64,000 nt of DNA, taken from Tumebacillus flagellatus (lineage in GTDB: Bacteria > Bacillota > Bacilli > Tumebacillales > Tumebacillaceae). Position 1 is the first letter of the stretch; each line of letters starts with the position of its first letter. Below, in pieces: positions 19,582-27,066 of this stretch. The stretch spans positions 62,001-126,000 of the forward strand of contig NZ_JMIR01000008.1 of the NCBI RefSeq assembly GCF_000714935.1. Reading direction: 5' to 3'. The position numbers were made by a program, and so were the translations under genes. The notes beneath the pieces were generated by a model. It was not told the origin of the DNA, ran no database searches, and saw nothing but the letters and a program-made list of their open reading frames with translations.

Positions 19582-20672
19582 AGCGGAAAGTCTGGGCGAT
19601 CGTTTTGCTGTTGTCCCTCGTGACGTCTTCCGGCTGTTACGACCAACTGAATTTGGAAGACATCTCGCTGGTCTTGATGCTGGGGATGGATTTGGATGAG
19701 GACGAAAATTTCGTCGTCTATACGCAAAGTCCGGTTTTTTATAAGGAGGCCAAGGAGAAGTCGGAGACCGGGGGCGTCAAAACGGTGACGGTGGGCTGGG
19801 CGCGTCCGAAGTTGGACGCGATTCTCACGGGGATTACGCTGGCCGGAAAAAACCAAACGGTCTTGATCGGGAAGCGGCTTGTAGAAAAGCGAAAGGATTG
19901 GGCCGACCTGCTGGATCTGTTCTACCGCGATCCCAAGCAATCGGCGACGCCGCATGTGATTCTCGTGGACGGTCCGGTGAACGAGGTCTTCCGGTTTCAA
20001 CCGAAAGACAAGCCCCGGCTGGCGATCCACATGCACAAACTGATCGAAACGGCGAACCAAAGAAGCGTCACCGTCTCCACCAACTTGCAAGAGTTTCGCC
20101 GCCAGATCAAAGACCGGGCGCTCACGGCTGCGATCTCCGAAGTCAAAAAAGACAAGGAAGAAATCAAAGTCACCGGAGTCGCTTTGCTGAGCGAGAACGG
20201 CGGGTATGCGGATCATCTGTCCTTGGAAGAAAGTTCGCTGCTGCTCATGCTGCAACGACGCGCCAAGGGGGAGGTCTATTACGTTACGCAAACGCCGGAC
20301 GACGTGATCGCGATGATGATTCGCTCTGCCAAGGTGAAGGTCAAATCCAACTACGTCCAAGGACGGTTTCGATTTGAGATCAGCATGAAGTGCAAGGCTG
20401 TGCTCACTTCCTCGAACAAGTCAGCCACCTTTCACAATTTGACTTCCAAACTGGAGAAGCAAATCAGCGACGATATGCAAACCAAGATGACCGCTTTGGT
20501 CAAAAAGTGCCAACGAGACGCCGTCGATCCGTTTGGCTTCGGTCTTTATGCGCGCGCCTACCAGTACGACGCGTGGAAACCGGTGCAAGACAAATGGGGA
20601 GAGGCGTTTTCCAAAGCGGACGTGCGCATCAAGCCGGATGTAAAACTCGAATCGATCGGGACGTTGGAGTGA
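19578..20672 (+). CDS. Spore germinant receptor C subunit (Ger(x)C lipoprotein)
   Basis: At 364 residues this is the usual length. A signal peptide ends in the lipobox VTSSGC with Cys20 as the lipid-modified residue, followed by the family start YDQLNLEDISLVLMLGMDLDE. The three domains of GerC fold follow without breaks. It completes the receptor with the two preceding subunits; no gerD or extra D subunit follows. Confidence 0.93.
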   Translation: MKRKVWAIVLLLSLVTSSGCYDQLNLEDISLVLMLGMDLDEDENFVVYTQSPVFYKEAKEKSETGGVKTVTVGWARPKLDAILTGITLAGKNQTVLIGKRLVEKRKDWADLLDLFYRDPKQSATPHVILVDGPVNEVFRFQPKDKPRLAIHMHKLIETANQRSVTVSTNLQEFRRQIKDRALTAAISEVKKDKEEIKVTGVALLSENGGYADHLSLEESSLLLMLQRRAKGEVYYVTQTPDDVIAMMIRSAKVKVKSNYVQGRFRFEISMKCKAVLTSSNKSATFHNLTSKLEKQISDDMQTKMTALVKKCQRDAVDPFGFGLYARAYQYDAWKPVQDKWGEAFSKADVRIKPDVKLESIGTLE

Positions 20673-20673
20673 G

Positions 20674-20703
20674 TTGACAGAAGGAGGGGAGAGTTGCTAT
20701 AGT
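20674..20703 (+). promoter_or_regulatory. Sigma-A promoter for the pirin gene
   Basis: TTGACA (20674-20679) and TATAGT (20698-20703) with an 18-base spacer start right after the gerC-like stop. Confidence 0.65.
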
Positions 20704-20718
20704 GGCTGTATGATAAGC

Positions 20719-20737
20719 AACTTACTAAAAGTAAGTT
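20719..20737. promoter_or_regulatory. Inverted repeat downstream of the pirin promoter
   Basis: AACTTAC / GTAAGTT (perfect 7 bp, 5-base spacer) lies about 10-28 bases after the predicted start of transcription, in a position suited to repression. It resembles short MarR/HxlR-type operators (inference). Confidence 0.4.
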
Positions 20738-20762
20738 TAGATAGAGAGAGGAGATGTTGGAA

Positions 20763-21545
20763 ATGGCTTTGCAACTGTACACGCCGGAGCAGCAAGCAGT
20801 GGGGTTTTTTGACGGAGGGAAGATCGTGGAGCAGAAGCCGATCGGCTTTCCGGGCGAAGGGTCGGCGGTGAAGCGGGTGGGGACGCTGTTTTACTGGGCG
20901 TGGTTTTCGGCGCGCGAATTTGGCGAGATTCCGATGCACCCGCACAAAGGCTTTGAGATCGTGACCTACTTCATGAGCGGCGTCGGCGGGCATAAGGATT
21001 CGCTCGGCACGCACTCCACCGTGCAAGGCGGCGGCGCGCAAGTGATGCAGACGGGGAGCGGAGCGTATCACGCGGAGACGATGGAAGCGAACACGACCGG
21101 CTTCCAGATCTGGTTTGAGCCGTTCACGGGCGAAGCGGTGAAGCGCACGCCGACGTACGCGCAGTTTGAACATGACGAGTTCCCGGCTGTCGTGGAGAAC
21201 GGCGCGACCGTGAAGACGGTCATCGGCGGGAAGTCGCCCGTGCAACTCGTCGCGGACGCGCAGATGTGGGACGTGACGCTGGAGGCGGGGGCGTCGTTTT
21301 CCAAAGAGGTGCCCGCGGGCTACTCGTTGACCGCGCTGGTCGTCGAAGGCAACACCGTTTGGCAAGATGAAAAAAAGGAACCGACCCGTGTGGGGCATCG
21401 GATCTTCGCGGTGTATGGTGCGGAGTCCGCAGAGCGCGTCACCGTCACCGCCGCCGACGGCGAACCGGCGCGCGTGATGCTCATCCTCGTACCGTCCGTG
21501 TTGCCGTACCCGGATTACCGCCATGTCCGCGAATTTTACGCTTGA
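20763..21545 (+). CDS. Pirin family protein
   Basis: The start at 20763 has GAGAGGAG at 9 bases; an in-frame ATG at 20754 abuts that site and is unlikely. The 260-residue bicupin has the pirin metal site: His59 and His61 (MHPHKGFEIVTYFMSG), His103 and Glu105 (TGSGAYHAE). Pirins bind Fe and some act as quercetin 2,3-dioxygenases; others are redox-sensing cofactors. It has its own promoter with an inverted repeat, suggesting control by a small repressor not in the window. Confidence 0.9.
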   Translation: MALQLYTPEQQAVGFFDGGKIVEQKPIGFPGEGSAVKRVGTLFYWAWFSAREFGEIPMHPHKGFEIVTYFMSGVGGHKDSLGTHSTVQGGGAQVMQTGSGAYHAETMEANTTGFQIWFEPFTGEAVKRTPTYAQFEHDEFPAVVENGATVKTVIGGKSPVQLVADAQMWDVTLEAGASFSKEVPAGYSLTALVVEGNTVWQDEKKEPTRVGHRIFAVYGAESAERVTVTAADGEPARVMLILVPSVLPYPDYRHVREFYA

Positions 21546-21567
21546 TTTAGACTCCACAGTCAGTTAG

Positions 21568-21585
21568 ACTTTAGGTAACTAAAGT
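21568..21585. promoter_or_regulatory. Inverted repeat before the TrhA gene
   Basis: ACTTTAG / CTAAAGT (perfect 7 bp, 4-base spacer) overlaps a possible -10 box (TAGACT, 21565-21570, with TTGATT at 21543) and ends 7 bases before the ribosome site. Confidence 0.35.
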
Positions 21586-21607
21586 TCTATCGAGGAGGTT
21601 TGATCTC

Positions 21608-22261
21608 GTGCGGTGGTTGCGAGTGAAAGAGCCGGTGAACGCCTGGTCGCATCTGTTGACCGCGGCGGCAGCGGTCGTTGGGTTGATTTACTTGGTGGCA
21701 AGATACTCCGAACAGACAGCAGGCAAGTTGTCCTCCCTGATCATCTATGGGGCGAGTCTCATCGTCCTGTTCCTCGCCAGCGGATTGTATCACGCGATCC
21801 GCACGACTCCGAAAAAGGAACTCTGGCTGCGGAAGTTTGACCACATCTCGATCTTCTTGTTGATCGCGGGCACGTACACCCCTGTGTTTGCGTACGGTTT
21901 GCACGGCGCGTGGCAAGTGACGATGCTCTCCGTCGTCTGGGGGCTCGCGGGGCTTGGGATGGTGTTGAAGCTGTTTTTCATGCACATCCCGCGCTGGATT
22001 TCCACGTTGATCTACGTGGCGCTGGGTTGGATTGCCGTCGTGCCGTTTGTGAAGTTGTTTCAAACGCTGCCGACGGGTGCGATTCTGTTCATGTTCCTCG
22101 GCGGCATCGCGTACACGATCGGCGCTGTGATCTTCGGCACGAAAAAACTCGATTTCTTTCCCGGGAAATTTGGCTTCCATGAAGTTTGGCACATGTTCGT
22201 GTCGGCGGGAGGCGTGCTGCACTTCGTGATGGTGGCGTTTTTTATCGCGGCGATGCAATAA
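21608..22261 (+). CDS. trhA: Hemolysin III / TrhA family membrane protein
   Basis: Begins at a GTG behind GAGGAGGTTT. The 217-residue protein has seven transmembrane segments and the PAQR/CREST metal-site signatures: a Ser and SGLYHAIR after the second segment, RKFDHISIFLLIAGTYTP, and the C-terminal GFHEVWHMFVSAGGVLHF with two histidines. Bacterial members (TrhA) are linked to membrane-lipid homeostasis; the old hemolysin name is not a safe functional guide. Confidence 0.92.
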   Translation: MRWLRVKEPVNAWSHLLTAAAAVVGLIYLVARYSEQTAGKLSSLIIYGASLIVLFLASGLYHAIRTTPKKELWLRKFDHISIFLLIAGTYTPVFAYGLHGAWQVTMLSVVWGLAGLGMVLKLFFMHIPRWISTLIYVALGWIAVVPFVKLFQTLPTGAILFMFLGGIAYTIGAVIFGTKKLDFFPGKFGFHEVWHMFVSAGGVLHFVMVAFFIAAMQ

Positions 22262-22268
22262 GGAATGC

Positions 22269-22307
22269 AAAAAGCTCTTGGTACCGATCCGGCACCAAGA
22301 GCTTTTT
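22269..22307. terminator. Bidirectional terminator between trhA and the asparagine synthetase gene
   Basis: The 14-bp stem AAAAAGCTCTTGGT / ACCAAGAGCTTTTT is flanked by A and T runs and serves the two convergent genes. Confidence 0.88.
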
Positions 22308-24152
22308 TTATACGATGCGCACGTTGTACTTGCGCAGCCACGTGTCGACTTGCGCCAGATAGGCGAACAGTTGCGGGCCCGCCATGAGTTGGCCGAACCA
22401 CGGTTTGACGAAGTTCGGGTCGTTCGCTTTGGCGATCTCGCGGACCGTGTTCACGTCGATCAGTTGGTGCAGCGGCGACGATTTGTCGTCGAGCACGCCG
22501 AGCACCATGTCGCGCACGGCGGCGAAGTAGTTCGGGTTGTGCGTTTTCGGGTACGGGCTCTTCTTGCGGTAGAGAATGTCGTCCGGAAGCACGCCTTCGA
22601 GGGCTTTGCGCAAGAGGCCTTTTTCCCGTTGTTGGTAGTATTTCATCTCCCACGGGACGTTCCACATGTATTCGACGATGCGATGGTCGCAAAACGGCAC
22701 GCGCACTTCCAGCGACGCGTACATCGTCATGCGGTCTTTGCGGTCCAAGAGCGTCGGCATCCAGCGGAACAGGTTGAGGTAGGAGATTTCCCGCGCCCGG
22801 CGTTCGGCGGCAGTTTCCCCGTCGAGATGCGGCACTTCGGCGAGTGCTTGGTGGTAGCGGTCTTGGACGTACTCTTCGATGTTGATTTGCTCGCTCCATT
22901 CCTTGGAGAGCCACGCCGCACGGTCGGCTTTGTTGCGCGACCACGGGAACGTGCCGGCGTTGACCATCTCTTCGCGGTAGAACCACGGATACCCGCCGAA
23001 GATCTCGTCGGCGCACTCGCCGGAGAGGCCGACGGTCGCTTCCTTCTTGATCTCCTGCGAGAAGAGGAGCAGCGAGGAGTCGACGTCCGCCATGCCCGGC
23101 AAATCGCGGGCGAACATCGCGGCTTGCAGCGCTTCGACGAGTTGCGGGGTGTCGATTTCGATGTTGTGATGTTCGGAGCCGAGGAATTCCTGCATGCGAA
23201 CGACAAACGGCGCGTCCGGGTCCGGTTGGAAGTCGCTCTTGCGGAAGTTTTTGTCGTTGTCTTTGTAGTCGATGGAGAAGGTGTGGAGCGGGGCGAGGTT
23301 GTCGCGTTCGAATTTCTGGGCGGCAAACGCCGAGATCATGCTGGAGTCGAGGCCGCCGGAGAGAAACGTGCAGATCGGGACGTCCGAGACCAGTTGGCGT
23401 TCGACGGCGTCTTGGAGCAGAGCGCGCACGTTGGCGACGGTGGTGTCGAAGTCATCTTCATGTCGAAAGCTCTCCAGCTTCCAGTAGTGCGTGATCTTGA
23501 GGCCGTTGCGGTTGAATTGCAGGAAGTGGCCCGGTTTCAGTTCGTGGACGCCTTGAAACACGCCGTGGCCCGGCGTTTTGGCGGGGCCGATGGCAAACAC
23601 TTCGGCGAGGCCTTCCGCGTCGACGACCGGTTCGACGGCCGGGTGTGCCAGCAGCGCTTTGAGTTCGGAGGCGAAGAGCAGCCCGGCTCCGCGTTCGGCG
23701 TAGAAAAGCGGTTTGACGCCGAGGCGGTCGCGGGCGATGAACAGCGTTTGTTCCTTGGGGTCCCAGACGGCGAACGCGAAGATTCCGTTGAAACGGTCGA
23801 CGCAGGAAGGCCCCCATTCGATGTACGAGGTAAGCAAGACTTCGGTGTCGGAGTGACCTTGAAACGTATAGCCGCGAGCCAGCAGGTCGCGGCGGATGTC
23901 TTCGGTATTGTACAGCTCTCCGTTGTAGACCAAGGTGTACGTGTGATCTCCTTGCACACGGCTCATCGGTTGTTGTCCGTTGGTAATGTCCACCACGGCG
24001 AGCCGGCGATGGGCAAATCCGGTATGCGCAGACAAAAAAATCCCGCCGGCATCCGGTCCTCGGTTGTACAGGGTTTCCGCCATGTCCTCCAGGACGGCAC
24101 TCTGTTGGGTGAGGTCCAGTTTCCAATCGGTCCAACCAGCTATTCCGCACAT
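22308..24152 (-). CDS. Asparagine synthase (glutamine-hydrolysing), AsnO-like
   Basis: The 614-residue protein matches the length of Bacillus AsnO (YisO), the sporulation-linked asparagine synthetase, rather than AsnB or AsnH. Cys2 (MCGIAGW) is the glutaminase nucleophile; RRLAVVD, YNGELYN and SDTEVLL follow in the N-terminal Ntn domain. The synthetase domain has the PP-loop FLSGGLDSS and later LSGECADEIFGGYPWFYREE. It makes asparagine from aspartate, ATP and glutamine, or in some relatives amidates another carboxylate. GAGGGGA precedes the ATG. Assignment to AsnO rather than another paralogue rests on length and pattern. Confidence 0.92.
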   Translation of the reverse strand: MCGIAGWTDWKLDLTQQSAVLEDMAETLYNRGPDAGGIFLSAHTGFAHRRLAVVDITNGQQPMSRVQGDHTYTLVYNGELYNTEDIRRDLLARGYTFQGHSDTEVLLTSYIEWGPSCVDRFNGIFAFAVWDPKEQTLFIARDRLGVKPLFYAERGAGLLFASELKALLAHPAVEPVVDAEGLAEVFAIGPAKTPGHGVFQGVHELKPGHFLQFNRNGLKITHYWKLESFRHEDDFDTTVANVRALLQDAVERQLVSDVPICTFLSGGLDSSMISAFAAQKFERDNLAPLHTFSIDYKDNDKNFRKSDFQPDPDAPFVVRMQEFLGSEHHNIEIDTPQLVEALQAAMFARDLPGMADVDSSLLLFSQEIKKEATVGLSGECADEIFGGYPWFYREEMVNAGTFPWSRNKADRAAWLSKEWSEQINIEEYVQDRYHQALAEVPHLDGETAAERRAREISYLNLFRWMPTLLDRKDRMTMYASLEVRVPFCDHRIVEYMWNVPWEMKYYQQREKGLLRKALEGVLPDDILYRKKSPYPKTHNPNYFAAVRDMVLGVLDDKSSPLHQLIDVNTVREIAKANDPNFVKPWFGQLMAGPQLFAYLAQVDTWLRKYNVRIV

Positions 24153-24354
24153 AGTTACGCGTTCCCCTCCCCTATGGATTCACGTCGAGACAGTTCCCGC
24201 ATGAGTACGGGGAACAGACACTCGCCTAGCATGAGATACGATATGCGGGGAGGGTTGTCTATGTTGCGGATTTCGTTATTTTGGGAGGGGAGGAGGGGCT
24301 GCGGGGATGGGGGGGGTTCGTGGAGGGAGGAGGCTGCGGCGTGGTTCTTAGCCG

Positions 24355-24915
24355 TCAGCCGTTGGGTTGCACTTCGCGGAGGACTTTGTCGGCGATTTCG
24401 GGGCTGAGGAGTTCGGAGAGCAGCCAGCGCGTGAGGTCGAGGGCGGCGAGGCATCCTCCGGCGGTGGCGATCTTGGGGGTTGCGAGCACGAACGGCTCGT
24501 TGACGAATTCGACGTCGTAGGAGGCGAGCTGTTTGGCACGGGTGTAGTAGGAGGTGGCTTTTTTTCCTGTGAGATGGCCGGCGGACGCGAGGAGCAGGGC
24601 GCCGGAGCACATCGAGGAAAGCCATTGACGTTCGGGGTTGAGGGCGCGAACCGCGTTCAACTCGTCGGATTCTTGCAGGAGTGTTTGCAAGCCCGGGCCG
24701 CTGGCGATGAGGACGGCGTCGGCGGTTTCGAGTGCACAGAGATCGGCGTGCACGGGGATGGTGAGGCCGGAAACGGATGTGATGTGCGGTTTGGAGGCGG
24801 CGATTTGCACCTGCCAGTCGCCGCGGCAGTAGTTGGAGGCGCGATTCAACAGATCCCACGGGAGAAATACGTCGATGTCTGTAAATCGGTCAAACGCGAA
24901 GAGGACGACTTTCAC
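24355..24915 (-). CDS. DJ-1/PfpI family protein
   Basis: The start is a GTG with CAGGAGG 9 bases upstream; the frame is open beyond it without a ribosome site. The 186-residue protein is a class-I glutamine-amidotransferase-like fold of the DJ-1/PfpI type, with the nucleophile elbow LSSMCSGALLLASAG (Cys103) and ATAGGCLAALDL near the end. Relatives include the amidase domain of GlxA/FtrA-like regulators, but no DNA-binding domain is attached. Substrate unknown. Confidence 0.8.
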   Translation of the reverse strand: MKVVLFAFDRFTDIDVFLPWDLLNRASNYCRGDWQVQIAASKPHITSVSGLTIPVHADLCALETADAVLIASGPGLQTLLQESDELNAVRALNPERQWLSSMCSGALLLASAGHLTGKKATSYYTRAKQLASYDVEFVNEPFVLATPKIATAGGCLAALDLTRWLLSELLSPEIADKVLREVQPNG

Positions 24916-25048
24916 GACAAAACCTCCTGAGTGTCGGTACTTGGTATATATTAGGTAACATTCTGTGACAGAACGCGCAATCCTCTTTTCAATGTGATAC
25001 GATGACGAGGAGAGAATCAACCTTTGATGAGAGAGGATGTTAATACCT
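24916..25048. promoter_or_regulatory. Divergent intergenic region
   Basis: This 130-base region separates the DJ-1-like gene (minus) from the monooxygenase gene (plus). It holds the palindrome TTCTG-TGA-CAGAA (24961-24973) and AT-rich boxes on both strands, so shared control is possible. Confidence 0.3.
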
Positions 25049-25339
25049 ATGTTCGTTTCCATGAACCGCCTGACCGTCCCTGCCGAATACCGCGAGCACC
25101 TCGAAGGCCGCTTCGCTACGGCGGGCGAGCGCATGAGCCAAGTTCCGGGCTGCCTGGAGTACCTGTTCCTCACCCCGACCGAGGGCGACGAGTTGGTCGT
25201 CTACACCAAGTGGGAGAGCGAGGCTGCGTTTAAAGCGTGGGTGGAGTCGGATGCGTTCTCCAAGGCTCACGCCAACGCCAACCCGAACTCGCCGGTGAAG
25301 GGCGATCTGCGGATGTACAACGTGAAGTTTTCGTCGTAA
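25049..25339 (+). CDS. IsdG/HmoA-like heme-degrading or ABM-family monooxygenase
   Basis: I use the ATG at 25049 since GAGAGGATG is well placed; the ATG at 25037 touches the site. The 96-residue ferredoxin-like (ABM) protein has the Asn-Trp-His triad pattern of IsdG enzymes: Asn6 in MFVSMNRLTV, Trp in YTKWESEAAFKAW, His in FSKAHANA. IsdG/HmoA enzymes open the heme ring to release iron. Family membership is firm, heme as substrate is likely but inferred. Confidence 0.82.
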   Translation: MFVSMNRLTVPAEYREHLEGRFATAGERMSQVPGCLEYLFLTPTEGDELVVYTKWESEAAFKAWVESDAFSKAHANANPNSPVKGDLRMYNVKFSS

Positions 25340-25344
25340 TTGTC

Positions 25345-25374
25345 AAAAAGGCATCCGAAAGGATGTCTTTTTTA
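25345..25374 (+). terminator. Terminator after the monooxygenase gene
   Basis: AAAAAGGCATCC / GGATGTCTTTTTT with a GAAA loop. Confidence 0.85.
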
Positions 25375-25435
25375 TTTCGACGGAGCAGACGATCCTGAAC
25401 ACGGCTGGTTGCGGGATGGGTTTGAAGTTTTTTAA

Positions 25436-25478
25436 CTTGATATCATAGTTTTCTTATTTATCTTGAAATTATGGTTTT
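25436..25478 (+). repeat. Two 17-base direct repeats at the lanthipeptide promoter
   Basis: CTTGATATCATAGTTTT (25436-25452) and CTTGAAATTATGGTTTT (25462-25478) differ at three positions and start 26 bases apart, the second covering the -35 box. This geometry is typical for binding of a dimeric activator on one DNA face over 2.5 turns. Confidence 0.55.
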
Positions 25479-25492
25479 ACCTGAGTTATAAT
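25463..25492 (+). promoter_or_regulatory. Promoter of the lanthipeptide-like precursor genes
   Basis: TTGAAA (25463-25468) and TATAAT (25487-25492) with an 18-base spacer; the first start codon is 100 bases downstream. Confidence 0.65.
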
Positions 25493-25591
25493 AGACTAAG
25501 ATTGGTTAGAAGTACCCATAAACAAAGTTGAACTCGCCTAACAACTGAGACATACACCCTTGGTACTCTGAATCTGAAGGAGGTGTTTTCA

Positions 25592-25708
25592 TTGAGTCAA
25601 CTGTTTGATCTCGACGTTCAAGTACATCAAACCTCGTCGCATGTAGTTCAAGCGAACACGTGGTCGTGTGTTTGCACGATGGTCGGCTGCTATCAAGACG
25701 GAAAGTAG
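25592..25708 (+). CDS. Putative lanthipeptide precursor 1 (FDLD leader)
   Basis: A TTG start with an excellent AAGGAGGTG site 6 bases upstream opens a 38-residue peptide. The leader reads MSQLFDLDVQV, containing the F-(N/D)-L-D box that class I lantibiotic dehydratases bind. The probable core is NTWSCVCTMVGCYQDGK, with three Cys plus Ser/Thr residues able to form (methyl)lanthionine rings; the leader may end at VVQA. It shares promoter, terminator and leader with the next gene. No LanB, LanC, LanM, protease or transporter is in the window, so processing is unproven. A decayed or orphan precursor remains possible. Confidence 0.6.
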   Translation: MSQLFDLDVQVHQTSSHVVQANTWSCVCTMVGCYQDGK

Positions 25709-25787
25709 TTTGCACGAGCCATCACCGCACTCACCAAACGAAGACATGCAACCCTGGACAGTATGAACCTATAGGAGGCGGATTCGA

Positions 25788-25916
25788 ATGGAAAACATCT
25801 TTGATCTCGATGTTCAAGTAAATTCAACCGTTAGCGAAGTTGGCGCAAGTGTGGTCCCCCTTTGGACAGGAGCGCTGTGTTTCTCGCTCTCCTCTTGCAA
25901 ACCTGCAGATATGTAG
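25788..25916 (+). CDS. Putative lanthipeptide precursor 2 (FDLD leader)
   Basis: The ATG has AGGAGG 9 bases upstream. The 42-residue peptide begins MENIFDLDVQVNSTV, so the leader box FDLDVQV is identical to that of precursor 1; at DNA level 20 of 21 bases agree (25604-25624 versus 25800-25820). The core after about EVGA is SVVPLWTGALCFSLSSCKP..., with two Cys and several Ser/Thr. Two different cores behind one leader type, 79 bases apart, suggest a two-peptide product or duplicated substrates of one enzyme set. Confidence 0.62.
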   Translation: MENIFDLDVQVNSTVSEVGASVVPLWTGALCFSLSSCKPADM

Positions 25917-26014
25917 GAGGCTTGCTGGATCATCCTGCCGTTCGTCGTTTGCAAGGACCCTCACCTGTTCTGAATCGGGACATGTGAAAGGGGTAGCAAT
26001 AACACTGTATACGA

Positions 26015-26051
26015 AAAAACCACTCCGCCTCCCGATGGCAGGGTGGTTTTT
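26015..26051. terminator. Terminator after the precursor pair
   Basis: The stem AAAAACCACTCCGCC / GGCAGGGTGGTTTTT (two mismatches) with a 7-base loop also faces the end of the minus-strand gene at 26084, so it can act both ways. Confidence 0.8.
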
Positions 26052-26083
26052 CGTTCCGTGGCGAGCCGAGTTAAGCGCTCTTA

Positions 26084-26590
26084 TCAAGCTTTTCGAACGA
26101 ATTGCGCATTGGGATAGCGAGTGGTTACCAAAAACACCCTTGGTGAGCTAGGGCTGATGATCTTCCAATGGTTAATCCACACCTTCCCCATTGGATGCAA
26201 GCGATTTTGCAGGGAACAGGCCAGCACGCCGTTTTTGGCATCGTATCCGGAGGGGGTTGTCTTCGTTTTCGGCACCTTGATTTTGACGACAACGCAATCG
26301 CCGACGTGCAGATTCGGATGGGTTGTCTTCGGACATTTCAAAGCAAACGTCGGGTTACTCGGGGTGCGCAGCACTTGTTTTACGTTTTTCAAGGTGCGGT
26401 TGGACTGGCGAACCAAATGACCGTTGGTTTGGTTGACCACATAATGGACAATCGACACCGTTTTCGGGGGGTTGTTGCCGTTGGCGATCGGGGTGTTCAA
26501 CACGCCGTCGTGAACCATCCAAACATTTCCCTGTTTGAACACAACGCCTACGCATTCGCCCGGTTTTAAATTCAAGTTGGGATTTGGCAT
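26084..26590 (-). CDS. Hypothetical protein, 168 residues
   Basis: Not recognised. The product is basic, rich in Val, Asn, Lys and Pro, with alternating polar/hydrophobic strands (ECVGVVFKQGNVWMVHDGV, GDCVVVKIKVPK, VWINHWKIISP), suggesting an all-beta fold; no signal peptide or membrane segment. The ATG follows directly on the stop of the gene at 26591-26887 (TGA then ATG) with GAGGTG upstream, so the two are coupled. It converges on the lanthipeptide-like pair and could be accessory to it, which is speculation. Confidence 0.5.
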   Translation of the reverse strand: MPNPNLNLKPGECVGVVFKQGNVWMVHDGVLNTPIANGNNPPKTVSIVHYVVNQTNGHLVRQSNRTLKNVKQVLRTPSNPTFALKCPKTTHPNLHVGDCVVVKIKVPKTKTTPSGYDAKNGVLACSLQNRLHPMGKVWINHWKIISPSSPRVFLVTTRYPNAQFVRKA

Positions 26591-26887
26591 TCAGGAACAC
26601 CTCAAGTCGTCATGCGAATTGCAACGGTATTGGAATTCCGGCAATCCATTTCTGATATGAACCAAGCGACGTACGCTGGTGAGTGTTTTTTCCGGGGATT
26701 GCTCCGTGTCGGGGAGAGTGCGCGGGAAAAGCAGCGCTTTTTCCAGCTTTCGGATCAGTTGATGTAGAAATTCTGTTTGGACATTGTTCAGCATACTGGG
26801 GTGGCTCAAAAATACGGGGACGCGAAAGGCCATGTTTGCGGAATTCGTCATCGCGTCTGTTGGTTGTACAGACGGGTTTTGTTTCAT
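26591..26887 (-). CDS. Short protein with TIR-like/nucleotide-hydrolase-like N-terminal motif, possibly truncated
   Basis: The ATG at 26887 has GGAAAGGAG upstream. The 98-residue product carries FRVPVFLSHPSMLN and later LLFPRTLPDTEQSPEKT + LTSVRRLVHIRNGL. The spacing resembles the FLS...PRTL.....PL..VRRL..RNG pattern I know from TIR-like or deoxyribosyltransferase-like predicted proteins often near defence genes. After NGL the usual continuation is lost and the chain ends 17 residues later, so a frameshift or truncation is likely. Assignment is from memory of the pattern and tentative. Confidence 0.4.
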   Translation of the reverse strand: MKQNPSVQPTDAMTNSANMAFRVPVFLSHPSMLNNVQTEFLHQLIRKLEKALLFPRTLPDTEQSPEKTLTSVRRLVHIRNGLPEFQYRCNSHDDLRCS

Positions 26888-26991
26888 ATCAGAGTCTCCT
26901 TTCCATCCATAGATATGAAATTGGAAGGGGACTTGATTGGACTGATTGCTAGGGGATACGTTGGTTTCGATATTCAACGATTGCGGAATCG

Positions 26992-27024
26992 AAAAAACCA
27001 CTTGGCTGCGGGCCAAGTGGTTTT
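26992..27024 (-). terminator. Terminator of the AAA ATPase gene
   Basis: Perfect 9-bp stem CCACTTGGC / GCCAAGTGG with a 5-base loop and six T on the minus strand. Confidence 0.85.
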
Positions 27025-27066
27025 GTGGTTCGATAGGTTTTGGGGAGAGAAAGCCTGTCTGTTTCG

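Noticed and set aside
22278-24407. 709-codon plus-strand frame opposite the asparagine synthetase gene
   Set aside because: Shadow of the AsnO-like gene, which carries Cys2 and the PP-loop; composition of the shadow is unlike protein.
25917-25983. Possible third short ORF after precursor 2 (TTG behind TAGGAGG)
   Set aside because: It lacks the FDLD leader and has no Cys, so it is not a precursor; likely fortuitous.
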